Shown here piece by piece: positions 1-9,932 of a stretch of 64,000 nt of DNA (positions are counted from its first letter, which is position 1; each line of letters opens with the position of its first letter). A program made the position numbers and the translations under genes. The stretch is from Phymatolithon calcareum (Eukaryota > Rhodophyta > Florideophyceae > Hapalidiales): NCBI GenBank assembly GCA_977006965.1, contig OZ345353.1, forward strand, positions 4,092,001 through 4,156,000, read 5' to 3'. The notes beneath the pieces were generated by a model. The model had not been told where the DNA came from and ran no database searches. It worked only from the letters and a program-made list of their open reading frames with translations.

Positions 1-303
1 CAGGCTCGTAAACCCGGCGGCGGTTGAAAATGCGGCTGCACACAGCGCAGAGTCGAAAGCTTGCGCGACAGTCTCACCGGCGCGCACAGTCGCCAGCAAC
101 TGCTCCAGATTCCAAGCCTCACCGATCGAAATCTCTATATCAAGCAGGACGCCGAAGAAACCTTGATCTCCAGCACTCGCATCGCAAGCTTGCAGACACG
201 TTCACTCGGAGGCACGCATTTCGGAAAGTGCCTGAACCGAGACTTGAACCGCGCATAAGGCAGCGAACAGCGTGAGGAGCTTTTTGGTACACCGGCTGTC
301 CAT
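1..303 (-). pseudogene. Secreted-protein gene start, partial and interrupted
   Basis: Reading leftward from the ATG at 303, the first 34 codons give a basic start and a hydrophobic stretch (about residues 7-25) that looks like a signal peptide ending near an alanine. An in-frame TGA lies at 202-204. Past that stop the same frame stays open to the window edge, and its alanine-rich, GC-rich sequence looks coding (helical, with acidic stretches and a few cysteines). This suggests one secreted protein gene either broken by one nonsense change or carrying an intron here; no clean GT-AG pair was settled. The frame also extends upstream of the ATG, but the signal-like segment favours the start at 303. 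The family is not recognised and the gene continues beyond the window. Confidence 0.4.
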
Positions 304-689
304 TTCCCACAAGGACTCGTGCGATATCTGATATCTCAGCGGAGGCAAGACGGTGAGCTTTTCGTGTTGGCAGCCCGCGTTTTTGTTGACCACCCACCCA
401 CCCTTAATAATCTTTTGTAGTAGTAGTGAAGCTATCGCACGGCTACAACTACGGCAATCCGGTTCTCCGGGAAGCGGTGCTTGTTCGGTAGGAGGCTCCT
501 AAGAGTTACAGGACGGTGTCCGGGAACTCTAGTAAGGAGAAGCGCGATATTGCTCGCCTTCTCTGGGGAGCTAGACCGTTGGACGCCGTGAAAACATGTC
601 GCCAAAATTTCGGTTTTATGTTTCGAATAAAACCGCAGATCTTTCTGAAGTCTGTCAAGGCAGGCATTCTCCAAGCCTACGTCGCTATC
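304..689. other. No gene seen
   Basis: Only short overlapping open frames on both strands. No repeat partner or motif was recognised before the left arm of the inverted repeat begins. Confidence 0.4.
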
Positions 690-870
690 ACAAGTTTACT
701 TCTAACTATCGTTGTCTATTTAGCACCTGTGATGCTTATAATAGCGCTGAGCCGACTTTCTTACACTTCTACATCGTGCTCATGGGGAGGATCTCCTGGA
801 TAGCTTCGACTTCGCGTTGCAACCCAGTTTAATCTTGCTCTGAGAGAAATCGTTTAAACATGAGGATTGA

Positions 871-2620
871 CATCTCTATTAGCGAGGGGTAGAGTGCGCC
901 GTTTTCTGTATGTCTTGCGAACAGCTTTCTGGAGAACGTCGCTGGACGCGTTGATTATCTTCAGATGTTCTTGGTGCTTGGGAAGTCCTAAGGCATATTT
1001 TTTTCGCTGTTTCTGATTGCTGATGAATTTAACGCTATGGTGCGCTTGCTGAAGATGAAGCGATTCGATTCGACAGATACCTCTGAATGTTAATTTAATG
1101 TTCTTGCACCAAGAACCAAAAAGTCATGAGAAAAGGTTTCCTTCGAGATTGTGCTGTGCTTATTGAATGCGATCTGTCACCTCGATGAGCGAGAGTAGAT
1201 ATTCTAGCATCGATCGCACGAGTGCCTTCTAAAGTCATAGGAACTTGGGATGTGAGTGTCCGCGAGCGTGGGGGCCGATGTTTGCCAGTGCAGTCAGCCA
1301 CTTGTTGGCTGCGTCGAATATGTTTCTGTCCCACTGTGAGAAGAAAATAGAAACTCCTAAGTATGACGTCTCGGTTACTCTCATTCTGTTCGCGAGTGTG
1401 AATGAGCAGTCTACCTCTTGTTCTTCAAGAGAAATGAACAGATCTTCTCCTGCTTTGTGTTCCCCGTCATTCCAGTGACTGATACCCGGTCTGAGCCAAA
1501 CGAGAAGGAGCTTTCGCAGTCCCTCTGGGGAAAATACACGAAGGATGACGTCGTCAGCTAAATACGTTGAAGCAGATTCTGAGTTTTAGGAAGGGATTCT
1601 CTGCAGTCCTTCTGCGTGGACAACCATGAATATGTTGCCGAGAGTTGGCAACAAATCCTATCCTTGCGGTACGACCTTGTTCAATAGAATTCGTCGGTGT
1701 TTCCATCATCCGCGGGCGGCAGATGACATAAGGCTGTGGGAAGTACTAGTGCGGCTAGGCGTCGGCGCTAAAGCAGTCAAGGCAGCACATGCCTAGGCAT
1801 CGTATCGAACCCACCGCAGTTGCATCGCGTGGAATCGTCGAATGACGAGCGGCAGGCAGAAGAAGAAGAAAGGTAGATTTTTATATAAAAGTTACCAACG
1901 CATTTGCTGACGCTTTGGGCAACTTCCTAGTGCCAAGAGAGTTTGGCTGGATTCTGTCTATGAGAAAGTTCCTTTTCTTCTTATTTTAATACGATTCATT
2001 GGACTACAAAAACCCACCTCTGGTCTTCTTCGGGAACTCGAGGGGAAAATTATTACCTTGTCCTGTGGAACGCTGTGATTTGATGTTGCGGGCAGTCCTT
2101 ACTTGTCCACAGACTGAAGCATGGTTAGGAGCTCGTTGATTGCTCGCTTAGTTCAGGAGCTGTCCTCTTTGGAGAGTCTGTCCTTTTGCGTGGCCATTTA
2201 TCACGAGAGCGACAGGCAGAGAAGAAGTGTGCTTGCAATTAGCTTGCAGGATTAAAGGCCTGCCGTAATCTAAGTAGAAGAAAAAATAGACGCACTGCTT
2301 GCTAACCCCATAGGGCAATAAGCATTCATTATTATTTTGGTATGGAAGGCTTTCGAAAGGTCCAGGACAGCAAGGTGTCTGTGGCCTGTCTGATGGCTGC
2401 AATAGTGTTCAGGACGACAATGCGGCACCCGGATGACTTTTTGAAACTTGTCTGTATCTTATTAAAGCTTGAAGTATTTTCTTGTTGTGCACACTTTCGA
2501 TGACCTGCCACGCTTTCGAGAGGATTGCGTTAGGCCGGTAGCTTGATTGGTCATTCGGGTATTTGAGTAAGGATTACCGGCCCTAGAAAGTAGTCGGCAA
2601 AGAATTTTTGAAAATTTCTT
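871..2620 (-). mobile_element. LINE reverse transcriptase remnant, left-arm copy
   Basis: This is the inverted copy of the LINE at 5990-7741. Translated on the minus strand it carries the same decayed reverse transcriptase blocks: a DLSKAF-like motif A, a VPQG-like motif B and a YLADD active site, with many stops and frameshifts. The RNase H and 3' end are missing, because the copy stops at the point where the right arm begins its extra 1.18 kb. It is not a functional gene. Confidence 0.75.
1858..2102 (+). repeat. SINE-like short repeat, left-arm copy
   Basis: Inverted copy of the unit at 6508-6752, and homologous to the unit at 61614-61861. Read on this strand it starts with GAAGAAGAA runs, contains the conserved TTACCAACGC and CCCACCTCTGGTCT blocks, and ends with GGGCAGT-CTTAC. 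No target-site duplication was found here, perhaps because the surrounding LINE has decayed. Confidence 0.6.
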
Positions 2621-2801
2621 TCTTTTGTTCATAAAAGCAACAAATAAATGCAAAGAATCTCGTTTACTTAGTTGTTCAGCAAGAAAATGTCTAGCCTTGA
2701 TGCCGTCAAGATTCCAGAGCCGTTCAGCGAGAAGTTATCTAGTATTGACACCAGTCATAGATTCACCGTTTGCTCAGCACGTGAGCACTTCAATGCCCTT
2801 T

Positions 2802-3029
2802 TTAGCAATTGCACCAACGGAAACAGTGAGCACCAGTTCCTTTCTTGCACCAGGTTGTACTGCCTTCGCACCAGCAGTAAGCCAGACAAGCTTGTGCTGC
2901 AGGATTACATTTCGGAAGAATAGGCCTGACTGAGGTAACATCACTGAGCTTCTGATCTTCTGCAACTGGAAACGCAGTCACAGCAGCGACTGCGAGGAAC
3001 AGGAAGGCAAAGAAAATGCTCAACTTCAT
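2802..3029 (-). CDS. Secreted eight-cysteine peptide, left-arm copy
   Basis: A 75-codon intronless ORF, identical in protein to the copy at 5581-5808 on the opposite strand. Residues 1-19 form a signal peptide (basic start, long hydrophobic core, V-T-A before the likely cut). An acidic pro-like stretch runs to about residue 39. The mature part is cysteine-rich, with Cys at 41, 48, 52, 54, 61, 69, 73 and 75. The leader and paired cysteines point to a secreted disulfide-stabilised peptide, possibly defence-related or signalling. I do not recognise the family and assign no activity. It lies convergent to its twin across the 1.36-kb spacer, with a dead LINE beginning about 180 bases past its stop. 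Confidence 0.72.
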   Translation of the reverse strand: MKLSIFFAFLFLAVAAVTAFPVAEDQKLSDVTSVRPILPKCNPAAQACLAYCWCEGSTTWCKKGTGAHCFRWCNC

Positions 3030-3766
3030 TTTCGCTCTTATTTTACGTTCGGCTTCGTGTATCGGTCTCTGTTTGGTTCTGCTGACTTTCTTGGGCTTGG
3101 CTTTCGGTTGTCATCTGTCTCTCAAGTTGAGCTTTATGTAGATGTGGAGTGGGAACGGAATACCATCTCGAGGCTCGAACTGTGCGATACCCCAGGTATG
3201 ATTTCTGAGGCTATTCCGCGTTCGTGGCTAGCCAGTTTTCCAAAGCAATCACCTGTCCAGATTTCTACGTTGGCACTGTAGACAACTTCTATCTCCATCA
3301 ATTGGCTCAGAGTGGTCATAATGAGTCCTTGTTGCTTTCTCGGAGGGCCGCCAGCTGGCGGTTCCCCGTTCCTAGTGATAATGAGCTCTCACTTTCTCTC
3401 TGTAGGTAATAAGGTAATGTTAGGGTTTGTGAGACACTCAAAACAGCCAGAGGTGCCAGAACGTTGATCTTTTAAAATAGACTTGTCCTCTCTGTCTCCG
3501 CTGAGACGGTACACAAAAAAGCGTCTGTATCTCCTTAACTATTTAAATTCGAATCAAGGATGTCAAAATTAGAACTATGGAGGTCATGAGTGACCAGACT
3601 ACGCTACGTTAGACAACCGTTCTATGAGTTACAGTAGCCCTCTTACCGTCCCGATTTTCTACCTTTGCTCTGCAGAGCACTTCTACCTCCATTAATCGTC
3701 GTAGACTGGACATAGTGCGTCCTAGTTGCATGCTCCGCAGACCACCAGCTGGCGGTGTTCCGTTCC

Positions 3767-4050
3767 ACGTGCTACCGTGCACCAAGGGCACCAAAGGCGC
3801 CAGAATGGCGGCAGACAAGTCTGTAAAGATGACAAAGCACGGGACGCCTCGGATGTTGAGGCACAATGTCGGGAATTGCCAACAAGGGAGTATACTTCTC
3901 GAAACAATGCTTAGAGATTGTAATGACGGAAAAAAGACAGTGCGTTACGATCTTCTCAGAGAATGCAACAGTATTATAGGGGAAGCTCCTCTAGTGTTGG
4001 TAACTGTGGCGTTGAGGGCTTCAAAAATAAAAACTTTCAATTTCCCCTTT
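3767..4050 (+). mobile_element. LINE 3'-end fragment (second LINE type)
   Basis: The segment interrupts a repeat unit that is continuous at 3232-3480. Its translation ends in a leucine-rich stretch then K-I-K, matching the end of the segment at 45030-45160. Both run into an A-rich AAAATAAAA tail, as does the LINE ending near 57335. It is a 5'-truncated retrotransposon tail. Any target duplication is only three or four bases and not convincing. Confidence 0.4.
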
Positions 4051-4686
4051 TCTAGTGCTAATCGGCTCTCGTGTTCTCTCTATAGGAAGCCAGGAAATCA
4101 TAGGGTCGCCTGTGCCCCAGACAGGTGAGAATATCGAAGCCGCCTAAGGTGCCTGCTGGTCTTTTTAAAATATATTTGTACTCTAAATGCATGTGTACTA
4201 TCATTTGCAAAGCCCTGATATTTCAATAGATTCTAAAGCACGATACACATATTCTATTAGCTCCATAAATAATATCTGTCATTGCTTAGGTCCGTTTCGT
4301 TTCTAATATTTTGCATGTTCTGATCTTTGAATCATCAGAAGGAAAAGAACGGCCAGATGAGAAGATTTAAGCTGCTGGCTGTTCTGACCTAATTTAGCTC
4401 AATCTGCATTTGAACAGAAATACATCAAAGCAGCAGAGTATGTTTTCTTTCTAAGTCTGCACAGCGTAAGGGAATGATTGGGCTGTAGCCTGAGCACGAA
4501 GCATTTGATTACCCCCAATTGGTGAATGCAGAGTTTAGTTGTAGGGCTCGTATTGGACAAAACGGAGGGACCACAATTCAGGAACAAGCTTGTAAAAGCC
4601 CACCAAATTTGCAAGATAAGCTTCGATAAAGTAGACCAGCGCTGAGGCGGGGGATCAAGCCTGAACCCCACAAGCAAGAACCAAGA

Positions 4687-4910
4687 GTGGCCCTTCCTAC
4701 GATAGGCAAGTATCAAAGAAAATCCAGAATCAAAAGTCAAGAATTGAGAATAAATCAAGAAAGAGTCTGTAAGGAAGAAAACATTAGTAAGAACAAAAAA
4801 GAAACAGAAAAATCGACAATAAAAGTAGATAAGCTAGAAAAGTGCCAACTTTGCCTTCAATTGGGGCATATAGTTCCTTCTCAATAAACTCCACTTAATT
4901 ACGTCTTAGA
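4687..4910 (+). repeat. Lysine-rich ORF and repeated 3' end
   Basis: A 66-codon ORF with a lysine/glutamate-rich body and a final C-x-L-C-x5-H-like cluster ends at 4887. It overlaps a CAATAAA polyadenylation-like signal. Bases 4831-4910 recur with moderate divergence at 31597-31675, where the frame is broken. It is probably the 3' end of a transposon gene, possibly a zinc knuckle, but the family is not identified. Confidence 0.4.
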
Positions 4911-5580
4911 TACAAGAAAAAGGGATATGTAATGATTTACTTGTAAGTTCAAAACACCTCACCTAGGAGTAAAAGAGAAAGATCATAGAACGGTTGTCTA
5001 ACGTAGCGTAGTCTGGTCACTCATGACCTCCATAGTTCTAATTTTGACATCCTTGATTCGAATTTAAATAGTTAAGGAGATACAGACGCTTTTTTGTGTA
5101 CCGTCTCAGCGGAGACAGAGAGGACAAGTCTATTTTAAAAGATCAACGTTCTGGCACCTCTGGCTGTTTTGAGTGTCTCACAAACCCTAACATTACCTTA
5201 TTACCTACAGAGAGAAAGTGAGAGCTCATTATCACTAGGAACGGGGAACCGCCAGCTGGCGGCCCTCCGAGAAAGCAACAAGGACTCATTATGACCACTC
5301 TGAGCCAATTGATGGAGATAGAAGTTGTCTACAGTGCCAACGTAGAAATCTGGACAGGTGATTGCTTTGGAAAACTGGCTAGCCACGAACGCGGAATAGC
5401 CTCAGAAATCATACCTGGGGTATCGCACAGTTCGAGCCTCGAGATGGTATTCCGTTCCCACTCCACATCTACATAAAGCTCAACTTGAGAGACAGATGAC
5501 AACCGAAAGCCAAGCCCAAGAAAGTCAGCAGAACCAAACAGAGACCGATACACGAAGCCGAACGTAAAATAAGAGCGAAA

Positions 5581-5808
5581 ATGAAGTTGAGCATTTTCTT
5601 TGCCTTCCTGTTCCTCGCAGTCGCTGCTGTGACTGCGTTTCCAGTTGCAGAAGATCAGAAGCTCAGTGATGTTACCTCAGTCAGGCCTATTCTTCCGAAA
5701 TGTAATCCTGCAGCACAAGCTTGTCTGGCTTACTGCTGGTGCGAAGGCAGTACAACCTGGTGCAAGAAAGGAACTGGTGCTCACTGTTTCCGTTGGTGCA
5801 ATTGCTAA
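5581..5808 (+). CDS. Secreted eight-cysteine peptide, right-arm copy
   Basis: A 75-codon intronless ORF. Residues 1-19 form a signal peptide and 20-39 an acidic pro-like stretch; 40-75 carry eight cysteines with spacing C-x6-C-x3-C-x-C, then x6, then C-x7-C-x3-C-x-C. The second half therefore repeats the pattern of the first, each ending in an aromatic-C-x-C element (YCWC and WCNC). This predicts a compact secreted peptide with four disulfides. CxxxC and CxC spacings occur in CS-alpha-beta peptides, but the full pattern does not fit a family I know. The ATG follows a purine-rich AT-rich leader. The identical inverted copy at 2802-3029 means dosage is two. Defence or signalling is inference only. 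Confidence 0.75.
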   Translation: MKLSIFFAFLFLAVAAVTAFPVAEDQKLSDVTSVRPILPKCNPAAQACLAYCWCEGSTTWCKKGTGAHCFRWCNC

Positions 5809-6507
5809 AAAGGGCATTGAAGTGCTCACGTGCTGAGCAAACGGTGAATCTATGACTGGTGTCAATACTAGATAACTTCTCGCTGAACGGCTCTGGAATC
5901 TTGACGGCATCAAGGCTAGACATTTTCTTGCTGAACAACTAAGTAAACGAGATTCTTTGCATTTATTTGTTGCTTTTATGAACAAAAGAAAGAAATTTTC
6001 AAAAATTCTTTGCCGACTACTTTCTAGGGCCGGTAATCCTTACTCAAATACCCGAATGACCAATCAAGCTACCGGCCTAACGCAATCCTCTCGAAAGCGT
6101 GGCAGGTCATCGAAAGTGTGCACAACAAGAAAATACTTCAAGCTTTAATAAGATACAGACAAGTTTCAAAAAGTCATCCGGGTGCCGCATTGTCGTCCTG
6201 AACACTATTGCAGCCATCAGACAGGCCACAGACACCTTGCTGTCCTGGACCTTTCGAAAGCCTTCCATACCAAAATAATAATGAATGCTTATTGCCCTAT
6301 GGGGTTAGCAAGCAGTGCGTCTATTTTTTCTTCTACTTAGATTACGGCAGGCCTTTAATCCTGCAAGCTAATTGCAAGCACACTTCTTCTCTGCCTGTCG
6401 CTCTCGTGATAAATGGCCACGCAAAAGGACAGACTCTCCAAAGAGGACAGCTCCTGAACTAAGCGAGCAATCAACGAGCTCCTAACCATGCTTCAGTCTG
6501 TGGACAA

Positions 6508-6752
6508 GTAAGGACTGCCCGCAACATCAAATCACAGCGTTCCACAGGACAAGGTAATAATTTTCCCCTCGAGTTCCCGAAGAAGACCAGAGGTGGGTTT
6601 TTGTAGTCCAATGAATCGTATTAAAATAAGAAGAAAAGGAACTTTCTCATAGACAGAATCCAGCCAAACTCTCTTGGCACTAGGAAGTTGCCCAAAGCGT
6701 CAGCAAATGCGTTGGTAACTTTTATATAAAAATCTACCTTTCTTCTTCTTCT
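6508..6752 (-). repeat. SINE-like short repeat, right-arm copy
   Basis: About 245 bases homologous to 61614-61861, where target-site duplications define the unit. Here it separates motif A from motif B of the LINE reverse transcriptase, which helps explain why these are farther apart than in intact elements. It begins GTAAGGACTGCCCG and ends in TTCTTCTTCT on the displayed strand. No target duplication is visible. Strand is given to match the left-arm copy and is nominal. Confidence 0.6.
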
Positions 6753-7745
6753 GCCTGCCGCTCGTCATTCGACGATTCCACGCGATGCAACTGCGGTGGG
6801 TTCGATACGATGCCTAGGCATGTGCTGCCTTGACTGCTTTAGCGCCGACGCCTAGCCGCACTAGTACTTCCCACAGCCTTATGTCATCTGCCGCCCGCGG
6901 ATGATGGAAACACCGACGAATTCTATTGAACAAGGTCGTACCGCAAGGATAGGATTTGTTGCCAACTCTCGGCAACATATTCATGGTTGTCCACGCAGAA
7001 GGACTGCAGAGAATCCCTTCCTAAAACTCAGAATCTGCTTCAACGTATTTAGCTGACGACGTCATCCTTCGTGTATTTTCCCCAGAGGGACTGCGAAAGC
7101 TCCTTCTCGTTTGGCTCAGACCGGGTATCAGTCACTGGAATGACGGGGAACACAAAGCAGGAGAAGATCTGTTCATTTCTCTTGAAGAACAAGAGGTAGA
7201 CTGCTCATTCACACTCGCGAACAGAATGAGAGTAACCGAGACGTCATACTTAGGAGTTTCTATTTTCTTCTCACAGTGGGACAGAAACATATTCGACGCA
7301 GCCAACAAGTGGCTGACTGCACTGGCAAACATCGGCCCCCACGCTCGCGGACACTCACATCCCAAGTTCCTATGACTTTAGAAGGCACTCGTGCGATCGA
7401 TGCTAGAATATCTACTCTCGCTCATCGAGGTGACAGATCGCATTCAATAAGCACAGCACAATCTCGAAGGAAACCTTTTCTCATGACTTTTTGGTTCTTG
7501 GTGCAAGAACATTAAATTAACATTCAGAGGTATCTGTCGAATCGAATCGCTTCATCTTCAGCAAGCGCACCATAGCGTTAAATTCATCAGCAATCAGAAA
7601 CAGCGAAAAAAAATATGCCTTAGGACTTCCCAAGCACCAAGAACATCTGAAGATAATCAACGCGTCCAGCGACGTTCTCCAGAAAGCTGTTCGCAAGACA
7701 TACAGAAAATGGCGCACTCTACCCCTCGCTAATAGAGATGATGCA

Positions 7746-8882
7746 GTGAGAACAGCGGATATCGAAATATGGACAGATGGAAGAGTGGGAGAAATACCGC
7801 AAGCTCACGTCTGGGATCTGAATCACGGAGAACGCGTCTCCGTAAAATGGGACGAAGGTTGGTACACCGCGACCTTGAAGAAATTCAACTCTGCCGAACA
7901 TCAGAACCACGACGCAGCTAAACGGTTTGAAGCTCGACACGGCAAGCCGCCGGATGTCCTCTTGGTCTACGACGACGGGGACGAGCATGCCTACGAAACG
8001 ACCCCGACGGCCTCGAAGCAGCGCGTTATCCTATGCGATGAAGATGATGACACACTCGACATGTACCGTACAATCCCACCGCAGGTCGGTGGTGCGGGCG
8101 TTTTGGTGCTGCGCGGAGAAGAAGCGATACTGGAAGAAGGGCTGTCCGCTGGGGCCATTGGCTCCTCATTCGACGCCGAGGCTTTTGCGGCCGTACACGC
8201 ATTTCAGGCAGCATCCAGTCTACCGATATCGCGCGGCAGCACTATCCGATGATTCACCGACAGCAAGAGCTGCATAGACGCACTCAACGGCCAGCCGCGG
8301 ATGTTTGGAGAGATGGTTTGGAAACTATGGAATCTTATGGAACAAATCATGGCACAGGAGATTCACATAGAAGGCATTTGGATGCCGAGTCACTGCGGAG
8401 TCCCGAAAAATGAGGCTGCTGATGAGCTCGCGCGCCGGGGAATCTCGGAATCAAACCTGCTATCACATCAAGCGGTACCTCTCACCATGGAAGCGGCACG
8501 ATCCATTATCAAACCGCCTTGTAGGAGCAAACCAGTTACCATCCCGACACTCCCGGAAGACCTACACATCTCACATAGACGGGCTGAGGTAATACTCAAC
8601 CAGCTCATAACTAATTGCTGTCCAATCGTCGCCAGCTTTCACCATGGACGTAACGAGAATGAGCCACTTCCTCACGACCCAATGTGCAAGAAATGCCCGT
8701 ATGGTGTGAAGGAAACTGTGGAATATATGATCCTACATTGTTCGGGTCGGGCTGTTATTCAACGGAAATTCATCGGCAGAGTTCGGAGCAAAACGGTAGA
8801 AGATCTGTGCAGAGAGAAACCCGTAGCGATAATCCAATATTTGAACGAAGAGAACTTGCTCGAGAACAAGTTTAGGCGTTAA
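7746..8882 (+). pseudogene. LINE RNase H with inserted Tudor-like module
   Basis: Continuous frame except for TGA at 8250. It opens with the first RNase H strand (DIEIWTDG, containing the first catalytic Asp). It then leaves the RNase H fold for about 90 residues before resuming at GGAGVLVL, the glutamate helix (SSFDAE), the second Asp strand (FTDSKSC) and the end motif (HCGVPKNEAADELA). The extra stretch, encoded by about 7827-8010, has a Tudor/SGF29-like pattern: G-E-R-V-S-V-x-W-D-E-G-W-Y-T-A, then V-Y-D-D-G-D-E. The same arrangement occurs at 18958-19926. C-terminal to RNase H is a Cys/His cluster common in LINE ORF2 proteins. Confidence 0.7.
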
Positions 8883-9110
8883 CTTAAAAATTGACGTCAG
8901 CTGCAATAAAGAAAGAAAGAAAGAGATGTCAATCCTCATTTTTAAACGATTTCTCTCAGAGCAAGATTAAACTGGGTTGCAACGCGAAGTCGACGCTATC
9001 CAGGAGATCTTCCCCATGAACACGAGGTAGAAATGTAAGAAAGTCGGCTCAGCGCTATTATAAGCATCACTGGTGCTCAATAGACAACGATAGCCAAAAG
9101 TAAACTCAAA

Positions 9111-9932
9111 TTCGTCCTTTCCTCCAGCTTTTCCAGCATTGACAAGGGTTCTGAATGTAAAACAGCCATTTTTAAGACAGAATTTTGGATTAAACCGGCA
9201 CACATGCTGCACTTTTTACACGGACCGCTTTTTTGTTTCTTTCTCGGCTTTTCTTTTTTACGGAAATGGTAGAGAAAATCCGCACGACTCAGATCTGCTG
9301 CTGTCTAGCTACTTTCTTGCTTCATTAGAAAGATGGAAGCAATCTGATTTTGCTCGTAAATCGACTTTGTACTGAGAGTATTTGTCTATGTGTCATCTAA
9401 AGGAGGGGTCACCCTTCTTTCGGACAAATGCCTTCATGCCTGTACATTGCATCCTTTTCAAAAAACATTACTGAATTTCGGGTCAAGAAAAGAAAAAATT
9501 GCGAAGCAAAAACGGTTTAGCTCGGAAACGAATGTAACCAATTAAACACTATTTTGCCCACTGGCCTTCCGCCGTTTGAAAAGAGTACAGTAGTACCTCT
9601 GTAAAAGCCACCCGTGGAACTGCAAAACCTACAATAGTGCACGTGTCTCAATCCACCGATTTTGTAACGCCCTAATTATGACCAAAAAAAGGTTTCATTA
9701 CCAAACCTCCAAACTGCAAAGCTGATGGAATTAATATTTTTTTCTTTCAATTTTTGTGATTCGCATGGACTTTGTTGCAGAGAAACTCATCAATCCCGAG
9801 CGGGATGACGGAACGAAAGGGCATGCGCAGTGCTCGAAGTATTTTCCATTCTTGGCTTCTGTACATCACAAAGAACACCGCATGCAGAGAATCCTATCGT
9901 AGTTGTAGCTGAGCGCACCAGGGGCTCCTGCG
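9111..9932. other. AT-rich stretch, nothing recognised
   Basis: No coding frame or repeat partner was recognised outside the inverted repeat's right end. Runs of A and T are common. Confidence 0.4.

Larger units (their letters stand above)
690..3627 (-). repeat. Left arm of large inverted repeat
   Basis: This stretch is the reverse complement of 4983-9110. From 871 to 3627 the match to 4983-7740 looks almost base-perfect: paired coordinates sum to 8610, or 8611 beyond a one-base difference in a T/A run near 990 and 7613. From 690 to 870 it pairs with 8920-9110 with several mismatches per 100 bases. The right arm holds about 1.18 kb (7742-8919) that is absent here. The arm contains a secreted-peptide gene, a LINE fragment and a short interspersed repeat. 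Confidence 0.9.
3628..4982. repeat. Spacer between inverted-repeat arms
   Basis: The spacer is not palindromic. It holds a diverged second copy of an arm segment: 3640-3766 and 4051-4180 resemble 3232-3380 and 3372-3485. Between these halves, 3767-4050 looks like a LINE 3' tail, ending in a CAAAAATAAAA stretch like those near 45150 and 57305. Further right, 4687-4910 is a lysine-rich short ORF whose last 80 bases recur at 31597-31675. No functional gene is evident. Confidence 0.55.
5990..8925 (+). mobile_element. Decayed LINE with RNase H, right-arm copy
   Basis: A non-LTR retrotransposon, 5'-truncated. Reverse transcriptase blocks are visible in shifting frames: an early Y-R-P block near 6060, DLSKAF (motif A) at about 6240-6265, a VPQG block near 6934 and YLADD (active site) at 7046-7060. 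A thumb-like ALVRSMLEY stretch lies near 7390. From about 7560 to 8882 one frame runs through a linker, RNase H, a C-H-C zinc-like cluster (MCKKC...LHC) and the C-terminus, with a single nonsense codon at 8250-8252 (a tryptophan in the related copy). The 3' end is AATAAA followed by GAAA repeats. A SINE-like unit sits inside it at 6508-6752. Confidence 0.8.
4983..9110 (+). repeat. Right arm of large inverted repeat
   Basis: Reverse-complement partner of 690-3627, described there. This arm is the more complete one. In order it holds a peptide gene (5581-5808), a LINE with RNase H and a GAAA-rich tail (5990-8925) and a short flank (8920-9110) that matches 690-870. The extra 7742-8919 starts and ends beside the same seven bases AGAGATG, which appear once at the junction in the left arm. 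Confidence 0.9.

Noticed and set aside
3134-3319. Short ORF with V-E-I-W-T-G as an RNase H start related to DIEIWTDG
   Set aside because: The resemblance covers about 20 bases with no downstream RNase H; it may be chance, so not called.
690-9110. Inverted repeat as a giant terminal-inverted-repeat transposon
   Set aside because: No terminal motif or target duplication was found at the outer ends, and the contents include a nested LINE and a host-like peptide gene.
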